Part shown: piece by piece, positions 22,887 through 33,452 of the stretch
Position numbering within the stretch: position 1 is the first letter of the stretch
Layout of the letters: every line of letters starts with the position of its first letter
NCBI GenBank assembly: GCA_019671005.1
Contig: CM033723.1
Location: forward strand, 14,337,254-14,401,253
Source: Hibiscus mutabilis
Taxonomy: Eukaryota; Streptophyta; Magnoliopsida; Malvales; Malvaceae
Reading direction: 5' to 3'
DNA: 64,000 bases
Translations under genes and position numbers: made by a program
Notes under the pieces: model-generated
Seen by the model: the letters and a program-made list of their open reading frames with translations, nothing else
The model's database searches: none
Told to the model about the DNA's origin: nothing

Positions 22887-25800
22887 TGTAATATCCAAAA
22901 TTTTCTTAGTGACTAAAGTACACAGAATCGAAGTTAGTGGTTTAGTTTGTGACTAAAACGTAAAATTTTAAAGTTTGGTGGTCAAAGTGAAAAGTTGGGG
23001 AAAGTTTAGTGACCAACATGGTAATTTTCCAAATAGTAATTTTAGTATAAGTGTGAATCGGATCGAAATAAGTATTTTTATATCAATTTTGAGCAATTCG
23101 ATACAGTATAAGGTATCAATTTGGATCGAATAAAATTGTTAAGCGTGCTCGAGCCATGGGATGGGTGACCTGCGGGAAGGTTCCATAAAAGTGTTTTGAT
23201 TAATATTTTGGACTCTGAATAAGTAGAAATGATTCGTATGAAAATTTTTGTTAAAGAATTTTAAAGAGAATTTTATCCGACAGAGATTTTTTGGATAATT
23301 ATCGATATTTTTGGATCGAGTCCAAATTTCAGAGTTAGACTCTATAAATATGGGAGATTGAGTATGACAGTATTATTTATTTATGGAATTTATAAATATG
23401 AGATTATGTTTTGGGAATTTATAATACGATTCATGGAAAAAAATTGTATTAGGTGATTTTCGGATAATTGGATCGAACAAAAGTCGTAAAATGAAATTTT
23501 AGGATTTTTTTATGGATGGCTAATTAAAAAGGAACTAAATTAGTTCCAATGTGATGGAGGGGCTTTTGGAAAGAAGACTTGTAAAATAAACTTTGGTTGG
23601 AGGATAAAATAGTCTTTTAATTACTAAAAGATTTTTATATTGAATTTTTGGTAATTAAATATGCCATTTGGCACTAAATAAAAGAAAGAAAGGTTGGAAA
23701 TTTCATCATCTTTCTCCCTTGGCTGCCGAAACCATCAGGGAACCTAGATAAGAACTTTGATTCAATTTTTCAAGCTTATTTAGTTAGATTTAGACTTGAG
23801 ACATGAAACAAGAATTTATCTCCATCAAATTCTCTATCTTTTGGTATAATTTTTGCTTAGTTTCCATGTCTCTAAGGTTGAGTTTGGTGATTTGGTTGGA
23901 TGAAGGACAAGTAGTAAACTTGAATTTTAATGGTTTTTCTTGTTGAAAGTATGTTTGTGATGTTGTTTTCATGGTTTAAACATTGAAAATTCCATGGAAA
24001 TTGAACAAGTGACCATTCGGTTAGGATGGATAATTAGGAGAAACTATGTCAAAATTTTTAATTGATGATGGAAATAGAGAGAAATATGCTATATAAGCTT
24101 GAATTAGTTGTTTTGATGAAGAAATTCTCATGTTCTTGAAATATGGAAAATTAGGGTTTATGTTAAGTTAGGAATTTTAAGTGGTGAATGAAGGAAGAAT
24201 GGTTCAAAATGATGATACAAGGTGTTTGGAATGAAAATCCCTAATTATTTGACATTAGGGAGCAAAATGTAAATTTTGGAAAGTTTACGGACTTGATTAT
24301 TAAGCTTGTTTTTTTGAAGTATTTTGGGTTGAAAAATTATGTTAAGTGATTAGAAGGTTGAATTTGGAGTTTATATTAATTTTGGGACTATTTTGTAATT
24401 TTTGGCAATATGGGGGATTGAAATGTAAATTTCTAAAGTTTGGGTCCTAAAGTGTAAAGATTGAGAAATAAGAGGATTAGATTTGTAAATGATGATTGGG
24501 ATCTTAAAAGAGTCCATAGGGACTAAAATGAGTATTTTGGAAAAATTTGAAGAATTATGGAAAAATATGAGGAATTTCTATTCGAATATAGAAAGTTCTA
24601 TCGGGAAAATTTTGTGTATAATGGAAAGTTATCTAGATACTTTTCATTATTTTTTATAGTATGAATAAGTAATTAAGAGTGCTTGTGTTATGTATTTTAT
24701 ATACATACAGATAACAAGTAAGATCGAAATCAAAACAGATCAGGACATAAAGGAAATACTATAGTGAACCATTTGGTACAAGGAAATTAGTGAGGCATTT
24801 AAGGTGAGTGCAATTATATGTTTCAAATATGTTTTGATAAATTTTTATGATTTTTATGATTTTATTGAGATGACAACATGGTTTTGTACAAGTTATATGA
24901 TATTTTCACAGCAAAGGAAAAATGTTAGTATATGATAGGGTATGAACAACCCTAATATGTTTTATATGGTGATTTATGAATTGTTTATATATGACACATT
25001 TTATAAGTATATGATATGGATTTATTGCCCAAGTTATGATAGAGAGTTACAGTATAGTGGCATGCCATTAGAGGTCTAGTAGTCAAGGACTATGTGTAGC
25101 TGCACACCGATCTTCGAATCTATATGTTTCGGCACCTATGTGTCTATATAATATAGACACTATTGTGTCTATATGATTCTGACACTTATGTGTCTATATG
25201 TTATCTGCACTTTATGTGTCTATATGTTTATTGTCACTTGGTGACTAGTACTCAAGGAGTACCGACCTTGCATACTTCAGTTTCTCTTTATACAATTCTT
25301 GGGCTTATTGAAAGTTAAAGTACATGAATATCCCTATTTCTTTTATATGAAGGTTTTAAATTACAAGAAATGTTTGATTTGAATTTGCTTAACCATGTTT
25401 TCATTTATTTCATTACTTGATTTTATAACTACTTATAATGCCTCACTAAGTTATACTTGGCGTATGTATTTTGTCTGTGCATACGTAGGTTGATCATACG
25501 GTTCGTAAGCAGGGATATTTTGGCATCACCTCAAGTTCGAAGGGAAATTACAGGTTATCTTAGTAATGTTTTGACGTCCGATATTATATTTTGAATAGTG
25601 GCATGTATTATTTGGAGTATGTATATTTTGTATAAAAGGACTTTAAACTACTCTTTAATGTGTATATGTATAATTAAATATGGTTTAGAATTATTAGTAA
25701 GTAAAATGGAATGATTTATGGGTAATTAGAGGACTTATAATGGAATTAGATGATGCTGTCTAGAAAACTCTGCTTTAGGCAATGAGTTTAAAAATTTACC

Positions 25801-26193
25801 ATAAATTCCATAGATTGAATTAGAAGGTGAAATTGATATGGATGAACTAAAAATTGAGTCTAGTTTTATTTTAAAAAACGGTGACTGATTTCGAGTTCCG
25901 TACAAAAATATATGAATTTTTATTTGATGAAAGGTCAGAATATAGTGCAACAGATTTTCTCTGTGACGTGAATGTAAAATTTTATTGGAATTTTTGTAGT
26001 ATAAATTTGAGTTTATAGTTTATATGGTTTGAAAGCTTGGTATATCTAGTTTAATTGGAAATTTACGGAATGAATTTTAGAGGTATATAAATTTTATTTA
26101 TTTATTTAGTAACAGTGCAAGCTGCTGGTTTTATTTGAAATTGTGATAAATTGTTTAAATTTGTTTTGTGACATCTTCAACTCGTTATTGGTG
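22887..26193 (+). repeat. LTR A4, 3'-truncated
   Basis: Duplicate of LTR A2, starting TGTAATATCC after the PPT and ending at the gag junction near 26193. Its first 400 bases carry several CAG/CTG-linked differences from A2 (for example GCTCGAGCC against GCTCAGGCC). The 5S-like block is at 23138-23184. Confidence 0.82.
23138..23184 (+). promoter_or_regulatory. 5S-rRNA-promoter-like block in LTR A4
   Basis: GTTAAGCGTGCTCGAGCC, then GGGATGGGTGACCTGCGGGAAGG shortened here to its two boxes. It is the duplicate of the block at 14723; its changes fall on CAG and CTG words and may be consensus errors. Confidence 0.55.
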
Positions 26194-26977
26194 AGTTCCG
26201 CAACAAGCATATTGGTGACATGTTTATTAAAGAAATGAGAATTGAATTCTTGAATCTCAAGCAAGGCGACCGAACGGCATATGAATATGAATGTGAATTT
26301 AACAAATTAAGCCGGTTCGCTTCATAGTTAATTCCCACGGAGAAAGATCGTACCCCCAGTTTCATTGAAGGGTTGGATGTTGATTATAAAGAGTTACTGA
26401 TTGCTATGAACATTACTGAATTTCAAGAAGCAGTCAATCGAGTTTAAGGAATGGAAAAAGTTAGAGTAGAAAGGATGGTGAATTAGACTGCTCAGTCACA
26501 GAAAAGGAAATATGGAGAATCTTTTGGTTAAACATCTTCCAAGAGAAACAAGAGTTTATATCAAGATAATCGTGTAGGAGCTAATACATCCGAACAAATA
26601 TTTGGACCGAAAAAATCCAATGGTTCGCAAGTTTCTGCTGCAAAGATAGGAAGTTCAAGGAAGTATCAAAGTCCACCTCAGTGTGATCATTGTGGCAAAT
26701 TTCATTTCGGACAATGCCGATTAGTCACGGGAGCTTGCTTTGGTTGTGGTGCTACTGATCATTTTCTTTGGGGTTGTCCAAAGAATGATAGTAGATTTGA
26801 AAAGTCAGAAAAGTTGGTTGCTCAGAATAAAAAAGGGAGATATCAGGATCTGTTAATATTAATCAACTGAGAATAATTGAAGCTACTTCTAGCAAGGAAT
26901 ACAGGACTCCAACGAGAGTTTACCACCTTCGCACCTAGGATGACCAGGATGCACTTGACATTAATACATGTACGTTT
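26194..26977 (+). pseudogene. gag C-terminal half plus protease start, unit 4
   Basis: Duplicate of unit 2. A single frame from ATG 26220 through both knuckles (CDHCGKFHFGQC and CFGCGATDHFLWGC) carries four in-frame stops, after FAS, after NRV, after MVN and after ESFG. Because the frame is otherwise kept, this copy probably shows the true sequence better than unit 2. It joins LTR A4 at GAGTTCCGCAAC and ends at the same protease/PPT fusion as the others. PPT at 27002-27015. Confidence 0.76.
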
Positions 26978-27015
26978 TGAAAATTTGAGGACGAATTTTC
27001 TTAAGGGGGAAGAAT

Positions 27016-28955
27016 TGTAATACCCTAAAATTCTCTTAGTGACTAAATTACAAAGAATTAAAATTTAGTGGTTTAGTTTCAGTGACTAAAACATAAAATT
27101 TTAAAGTTTGGTGGTCAAAGTAAAGAGTTGGGAAACGTTTAGGGACCAACTTGGTAATTTTTCCAAATAGTAATTTTTCCAAATAGTAATTTTAGTCAGT
27201 ATGTGTGAATCGTATCGAAATAAGTATTTTTATATCAATTTTGAGAAATTCAATACAGTAAAAGGTATCGAATTTGGATCGAATAAATTTGTTAAGCGTG
27301 CTCAGGCCATGGGATGGGTGACCTCTGGGAAGGTTCCATAAAAGTGTTTCAGATTAATGTTTTGGACTCTAAATAAGTAGAAATGATTCGTATGAATAAG
27401 TAATTAAGAGTGCTTGTGTTATGTATTTTATATACATACAGATAACAAGTAAGATCGAAATCGAAACAAGTCAGGACATAAAGAGGAAATATTGTAGTGA
27501 ACCATTTGGTACAAGGAAATTAGTTAGGCATTTAAGGTGAGTGCAATTATATGTTTCAAATATGTTTTGATAAATTTTTATGATTTTCATTTATATGATT
27601 TTATTGAGATGACAACATGGTTCTGTACAAGTTATATGATATTTTCACAGGCAAAGGAAAAATGTTAGTATATGATAGGGTATGAACTGCCCTAATATGT
27701 TTTATATGGTGATTTATGAATTGTTTATATATGACAAATTTTATAAGTATATGATATGGATTTATTGCCCAAGTTATGATAGAGAGTTACGGTATAGTGG
27801 CATGCCATTAGAGGTCTAATAGTCAAGGACTATGTGTAGCTACACACCGATCATCGAATCTATATGTTTCGGCACCTATGTGTCTGTATAATATAGACAC
27901 TATTGTGTCTATATGATTCTGACACTTATGTGTCTATATGTTACCAGCACTTTATGTGTCTATATGTTTATTGTCACTTGGTGACTAGTACTCAAGGAGT
28001 ACCGACCTTGCATACTTCAGTTTCTCTTTATACAATTCTTGGGCTTATTGAAAGTTAAAGTACATGAATATCACTATTTCTTTTATATGAAGGTTTTAAA
28101 TTACAAGAAATATTTGATTTGAATTTGCTTAACCATGTTTCATTTATTTCATTACTTGACTTTATAACTACTTATAATGCCTCACTAAGTTATACTTAGC
28201 GTATGTATTTTGTCTGTGCATACGTAGGTTGATCATACGGTTCGTAAGCAGGGATATTTTGGCATCATTTGAGTTCGAAGGGAAATTACAGGTTATCTTA
28301 GTAATGTTTTGACATCCGATATTATATTTTGAATAGTGGCATGTATAATTTGGAGTATGTATATTTTGTATAAAAGGACTTTAAACTACTCTTTAATGTG
28401 TATATGTATAATTAAATATGGTTTAGAATTATTAGTAAGTAAAATAGAATGATTTATGGGTAATTAGAGGACTTATAATGGAATTAGATGATGCTGTCCA
28501 GAAAACTCTGCTTTAGGCAGTGAGTTTAAAAATTTACTATAAATTTCATAGATTGAATTAGAAGGTGAAATTGATATGGACGAACTAAAAATTGAGTCTA
28601 GTTTTATTTAAAAAAACGGTGACTGATTTCGAGTTTCGTACAAAAAGATATGAATTTTTATTCGCTGAAAGGTTAGAAAATAGGGTAGTAGATTTTCTCT
28701 ATGACGTGAATGTAAAATTTTATTGGAATTTTTGTAGTATAAATTTGAGTTTATAGTTTATATGGTTTTAAAGCTTGGTGTATCTAGTTTAATTAGAAAT
28801 TTGCAGAATGAATTTTGGAGGTCTATAAAAAAAATTATTTATTTAGTAATAGTGCAAGCTGCTGGCTTTATTTGAAATTGTGATAAATTATTTAAATTTG
28901 TTTTGTGACATCTTCAACTCGTAATTGGAAACATATACGGGTAGAGGGTGTTACA
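27016..28955 (+). repeat. LTR A5, intact 3' end, internal deletion
   Basis: Begins TGTAATACCC and ends GGTAGAGGGTGTTACA next to the CCCCA target duplication. At about 27390 the sequence jumps from CGTATGAA to AATAAGTAATTAAGAG, losing about 1.42 kb relative to A2 (from near 14824 to near 16245). The word GTATGAA occurs at both ends of the lost part in A2. The total of 1940 bp plus the deletion gives a full LTR of about 3.36 kb. Confidence 0.85.
27291..27337 (+). promoter_or_regulatory. 5S-rRNA-promoter-like block in LTR A5
   Basis: GTTAAGCGTGCTCAGG followed by GATGGGTGACCTC and TGGGAAGG, the same as in A2, 275 bases from the LTR start (a short local repeat CCAAATAGTAATTTTT adds length upstream). 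Confidence 0.62.
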
Positions 28956-31246
28956 CCCCACATTGCTCGCTATATTACTTACCACATTTAAACAGTAGAA
29001 CATAACTTCAACGTATATCATCTCATGCATTCATAAATAAGGTTGGCTTATCGTAAGCCTCCCTTTATCACATACATAATTAAGTAATAATTAAGGCACT
29101 CACCTTGGCCACTTAACACAATGCCTCACTAAGTCCTAATTCGATCATTTCTTTCATGGTACCTCGAACCTTCTTTGATTCGAGCTTGACTTCATTAATC
29201 ATATGAATAAAATAAAGTATTTCTTAGATTCAAATCTAACAATTACTTAAACATGCCGTCTAATATAATCATTCGAATATAAAATTTTCAAATATTTTCC
29301 TTTCTTCCTTGTACTGTTCAAAAACTCATTATGGTCTTTAGTGACCAATTTGAACGTCCATTAACTCTTTTGCTGGAGAAACTAGATTTGATAACGGTTC
29401 TAACAGTATAAGCCACATAAATTAATAAAATCTAAAAAAAATTATGAAAGTTCCTTACATTCACGTTGCAAAGCTGTCCAAGCAGAAACTGCTCTGTAAT
29501 TTTTCAGACCTTCATTAGATTAAAATTTCATATCCTTTAACTCGGAACTCGAAATCAGTTTTCATTTGCTGGAAACGAAACTATACTAACAAATCTTTAC
29601 AACGGTATAAAATTCATCATCTAACCATTTTTGTAGAATTTATGGCGAATTTTAAAACTTACTGCCATAATTCAAATTCCAACATAATTTTCCATGAATA
29701 ACTTCTAATTTACACCAACTTCTCCTTATTTCTCTACTTGTCAATTTAGTCCCATCACTTTACTTCAAATGACTAGAATAAAGCTTGTATTCATATGTTC
29801 TCTTTACATCCTTCATTAAAATAAGCTTAAACCTTTACTCCTCTAATTTCTATTGATTTGTCAAAATGGTCACCAAATTTCCAATATAAGGATTCAAGCT
29901 TCTTAACTTTGCAAATTAGTCCTCAAATCAACATTACTACCTTAATTCCATCATTTTAACTAAAAAATCAGATTTACTCCTTCTACATATCCTCTTTGCC
30001 GAATAGACCATTCAAGTTTGACAAATTGTCAAAATGGTCACTAATGCGATTAATCATCGGTTTAGCATTCTAACTTCATTTTCATGTCTCTAACATCATT
30101 AATAATATAAATACACATCAAATTCATAAAAATCAGATCTGACCCCTTGATTTTAAATCTTGCCGAAATGGTCCCTATGTATTTAACTTAGGGTTTTGCT
30201 TTCAAACAACAAATCAAGCTTACTAGATCATTAATCCAACATCACAAACCCAAAGTTAGACTTGAATCCATAAACCCTAATATTCTCTATACAAACCGAA
30301 ATATGTAGGGTTTAAATCCCAACTCAATAGCATGATTCTAACATCATACAAGCATGATTCTAACTTAAAATCAACCATAGATTCATAAAATCATAAAAGC
30401 CCCAATTTTTTCATAAACCCTAATTTCTTCCTCATATCAAATCTCGTCAACCAAGCAAGTATTCTATGAATTATTTACATCAAAATATAGAGCTCGAAGA
30501 GTAGAACAACTTTGTAGTTCGAAAGATTACCTGAAAATCAAGATCCGGGGCTTAAATAGAGCTTGTAAAATTTTTTCTCTTCTTTTTATCTTCACCACGG
30601 TTTTGGAGGGTATTTGGCTGATAATTCCTTCATATCTCATGTATTTATGACGGTTGTATGATGAAAAAAATGAATTTTTAATTCAATAAATTTCACTTTC
30701 CAAAAATACCCTCCAACTATATCTATATTTCTAATTTGTCATTATGTAACATTCCAACTAGACTTAGTTGGATTCTAATCAGCCACTATTCATCAATAAA
30801 AGAAATCTCAAAATTCCTTTCATGTCTCTTTTGGGCCAAATGACTAAAATGCCCTCTACAGATCAACTTATTCACAAAATTGCCATACTATGACCTTTCA
30901 ATCGATTTAAAATTTTCCCGATCTTTTTAACATCCAAATATTCATAAAATGATATTTTATGACTCTTCTAAGGTCCATGGAAGTATCTCTGAAATTTTAG
31001 CTTGATCCGATTATTAGAATATTTTTCAGAACTTTATCGCTTTATAGCATTAATACAAACCCCGTATGAAAAATCCGGGTAACACAAAAATGCCATTCTT
31101 GGGGGTAAACTATTCATTTAAGGTGTTAAAATACATAACTTTTGAAAATTACACTTTGATCCCTAAACTTTTCCAAAGTTGATACTTTAGCCATAAAACT
31201 TTCAAAATTTACATTTTGGTCACTAGCCAAAAATTAGGATATTACA

Positions 31247-31263
31247 ATTCTCTCCCCCTTAAG
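31247..31263 (-). other. Polypurine tract of element B
   Basis: The minus strand reads CTTAAGGGGGAGAGAAT directly before the 3' LTR start TGTAATATCC. It has the same design as the A-family PPT and fixes the element orientation. Confidence 0.82.
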
Positions 31264-31497
31264 AAAAACTGTCCTTGAATTTTCAACACGTACCTGGTTC
31301 AAAAAGGTGAGGAAACTGATTTCTCATATCTTCTTTTCTTTCCCAAGTCGTTTCCTCAACTTTACGATTTCGTCAAAGAACTTTAACAAGCAAAATTGAC
31401 TTATTTCCTTAGTTCTTTGACTCCATGTTTTATATCTTTACCTTATCTTTAACTTCTTTAATTTGCTCAGGGCCAACAACATATCGATCCTTTGAAT

Positions 31498-32443
31498 TCA
31501 ATCACACGTGCCTATAACATCCTCTAAAATCTGAATAGTTTGCTCTGATTGTCCATCTGTTTGAGGATGAAAAGTTGAGCTAACATTGAGTCGAATATCC
31601 AAGGCTCTATGTAAAGACTTCCAAAATTTTAAAGTAAACCTCAGATCTCTATTAGATACTAGGGGTGTGCATTTGGTTAATTCAGTCGGTGGCCGAACCG
31701 AATTAGCCATAACAGAATTAACCGAAATTTTTAGAACTTTAACCGTTAACTGAACTGAACTAGCCTTAATCGAATTAACCGAACTGAAATTATTTCGGTT
31801 AATTCGGTCAGTTTTTGAATTAACCGAAATTTGTTATAAAATTTTGGGTAAATTACACAATTGGTCACTAAATTATGCTAAAATGACTTTTTTAGTCACT
31901 AAAACTTTCATTTTATACTAATTTGATAAAAGTTTAATGAACATTTTATAATATATCAAACCATTTAATGATCATTTTATATTTTTTAAAAGTTCAACGA
32001 CCAAAAGTAAATATATTTAATATATATAATATTTTATATATAATAATTTTGGTTAATTTGGTTAATTAAATGATTTCGAACTGAATTAACCGATAACCGA
32101 ATTTTCCAAAAAAATTAACCGTTAACCGAACTTACCTAAAATTAACTAACCGAATTAACCGAAAAAAATTTGGTTCGGTCGATTAATTCGGTTAAAACCG
32201 AATAATGCACACCCCTATTAGATACTATTGAGGCTCGTACTCCATGTAGTCGAACTATTTCCTTAATATAAAACTCATCATACTTATCCCTAGATTAATC
32301 TGTTCGAATAGGGATAAAGTGTACTAACTTAGTCAATCTATTAACAATCACCTAGATTGAATACTTCTCATTCGATGTCAAAGATAGTCCTAATACAAAA
32401 TCCATCGTCACTCGTTCTCATTTCCACTGAGAAATGGAAATCA
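31498..32443 (-). pseudogene. Integrase core of element B, split by a transposon
   Basis: Reading the minus strand, the first part (about 32443-32227) gives MDFVLGL with the first catalytic Asp, then NRLTKLVHFIPIRTD and YIKEIVRLHG. After the transposon at 31661-32216 the second part gives SNRDLRF, FWKSLHRAL, FHPQTDGQSEQTIQILED, with the catalytic Glu in GQSEQ. The second catalytic Asp, expected in S-D-R-D, is Asn (codon AAT, 31651-31653). That codon lies in the transposon's target duplication, and both copies carry it, so the change came before the insertion. There are also stops. Integrase would join the cDNA to host DNA; this copy cannot. No chromodomain is recognisable between here and the PPT. 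Confidence 0.78.
31661..32216. mobile_element. 556-bp TIR transposon (MITE-like) in integrase
   Basis: Termini are inverted repeats AGGGGTGTGCATT and AATGCACACCCCT, flanked by a perfect 10-bp duplication ATTAGATACT (31651-31660 and 32217-32226). No transposase is encoded. The two ends are rich in CGGTTAATTCGGTTAACCG-like words that also pair with each other, and the centre is AT-rich. A 10-bp duplication suits Mutator-like elements (9-11 bp), while this type of end also occurs with 8-bp hAT duplications, so the superfamily is open. It is the youngest event in this part of element B. Confidence 0.85.
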
Positions 32444-32444
32444 G

Positions 32445-32729
32445 TTATGATAATTCAGAAGGTACCTGAAGTTCTGCTTTTACTTGTTGACATGTCAAAT
32501 ATTTAGAGACAAAATCAGTTATAACTATTTTCATGCCTGGCCACCAATATCGACTCTTTAAATCTTGATACATCTGGTTTCCACCTGAATGTACAATCAA
32601 AGGACTATAACATACCTTGAAGATAAGTTGTTTCTTCAATTCTTCATTGTTTGAAAAAATAGATTTTTTCCTCGATAATACAAGCATCCATAAGATTAAC
32701 TTCAAAGTATTTGTTTCACCTTCTTCCAC
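32445..32729 (-). pseudogene. Integrase zinc-binding domain of element B
   Basis: The frame contains CYSPLIVHSGGNQMYQDLKS, then YWWPGMK and FVSKYLTCQQVK, the layout of the H-H-C-C domain of Gypsy integrase. Two of the four metal ligands look lost: Tyr stands where the first His is expected (CYSP) and Tyr where the first Cys is expected (SKYLTC). Both changes are explained by C-to-T transitions. The frame ends with a stop (SELS), and the core domain continues at 32443 in the same direction. Confidence 0.74.
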
Positions 32730-33452
32730 TTATTGGAACCTTAACAAACCCGTCTCATCTTTTCTCAAAAAATCTTTTATTTAATCTAATAAAGTAGACT
32801 TTATTCTTAACTCAAAAATCAAAGCGTTATCTTCTTTTAATGCCAATATCGCATTTATAGCTCTTAAGGCAACAAATGTCTTTCGACTGAAGGCATTAGA
32901 TACCACATTAGCTTTTCCTGAATGATAGTCAATGATAACATCATCATCATCCTTAAGAAGCTTGATCCACCTTCTTTACCTCATGTTCAACTCCTTTTTA
33001 GTTAACAGATAATTTAAACTTCTATAATTTGTGTAAATATAGCATCATTTACCATATAAATAATGACGCTATATCTTTAAGCAAATACAACCATTGCTAG
33101 CTCCAAATCATGAGTAGGATAATTCCTCTCATGCTTCTTAAGTTGTCTCAAAGCACAGGCCACTACTTTTCCTTCTTACTTAAGTACACTTCCCAAACCT
33201 TTATGAGAAGCATCGTTATAAACTACATAATCTTTGCCCGATTCTGGTTGTACTAATAATGGGGCTTCGATTAATATCTTCTTTAATATCTCAAAGTTTT
33301 ATTGGCACTTATCTGTCCAACAGAATGACACATCTTTCCTCAATAGCTTGGTTAGTGGGAGGCAATCATCGAGAAATTCTTTACAAACTTTTGATAATAA
33401 CCAACAAGTCCCAAGAAACTTCGAACCTCGGAAACATTCTTCAGAGGATCCA
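32730..33452 (-). pseudogene. RT end and RNase H of element B
   Basis: On the minus strand from 33452: VSEVRSFLGL, PLTKLLRKDVSFCWTDKCQ, then APLLVQPESGKDYVVYNDAS and VVACALRQLKKHERNYPTHD, the RT connection and the start of RNase H, including the Asp of YNDAS. Several frame changes and stops occur. The sequence is cut at 33452 by the solo LTR C and resumes on its other side at 36518 with the preceding RT residues. Confidence 0.75.

Larger units (their letters stand above)
18747..27160 (+). repeat. Tandem duplication in array A, copy 2 (about 8.41 kb)
   Basis: Second copy of 10318-18746, 15 bases shorter overall. It holds gag unit 3 (pairing with unit 1), LTR A4 and gag unit 4 (pairing with unit 2), and ends in the first 145 bases of LTR A5 at GGTAATTT. 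Differences cluster at 20950-23300 and, on the other copy, at 17085-18090. Confidence 0.88.
8801..28955 (+). mobile_element. Family-A array: five LTRs and four gag-only interiors, one insertion
   Basis: The stretch begins TGTAATACCC and ends GGTGTTACA, flanked by a perfect CCCCA duplication (8796-8800 and 28956-28960) in the 3' LTR of element B. Inside, LTRs start at 8801, 14467, 18602, 22887 and 27016. Each of the first four is joined directly to the middle of gag, followed by a short protease N-terminus, a PPT, and the next LTR. The RT, RNase H and integrase genes are absent from all units. The first four LTRs lack their last bases and the PBS; only the fifth has an intact 3' end. Since an array cannot be made by one round of reverse transcription, tandem growth by unequal recombination after insertion is the likely history. 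Confidence 0.85.
7153..31246 (-). repeat. 3' LTR of element B, split by the A array
   Basis: The LTR comprises 7153-8800 and 28961-31246, together 3934 bp, against 3942 bp for the 5' LTR at 38334-42275. Ends are TGTAACACCC and ATATTACA. The break falls inside GTCCCCACATTGCTCGCC, which is uninterrupted at 39966 in the 5' LTR; this shows the pre-insertion sequence directly. The minus-strand PPT at 31247-31263 adjoins the right end, fixing this as the 3' LTR. Confidence 0.85.
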
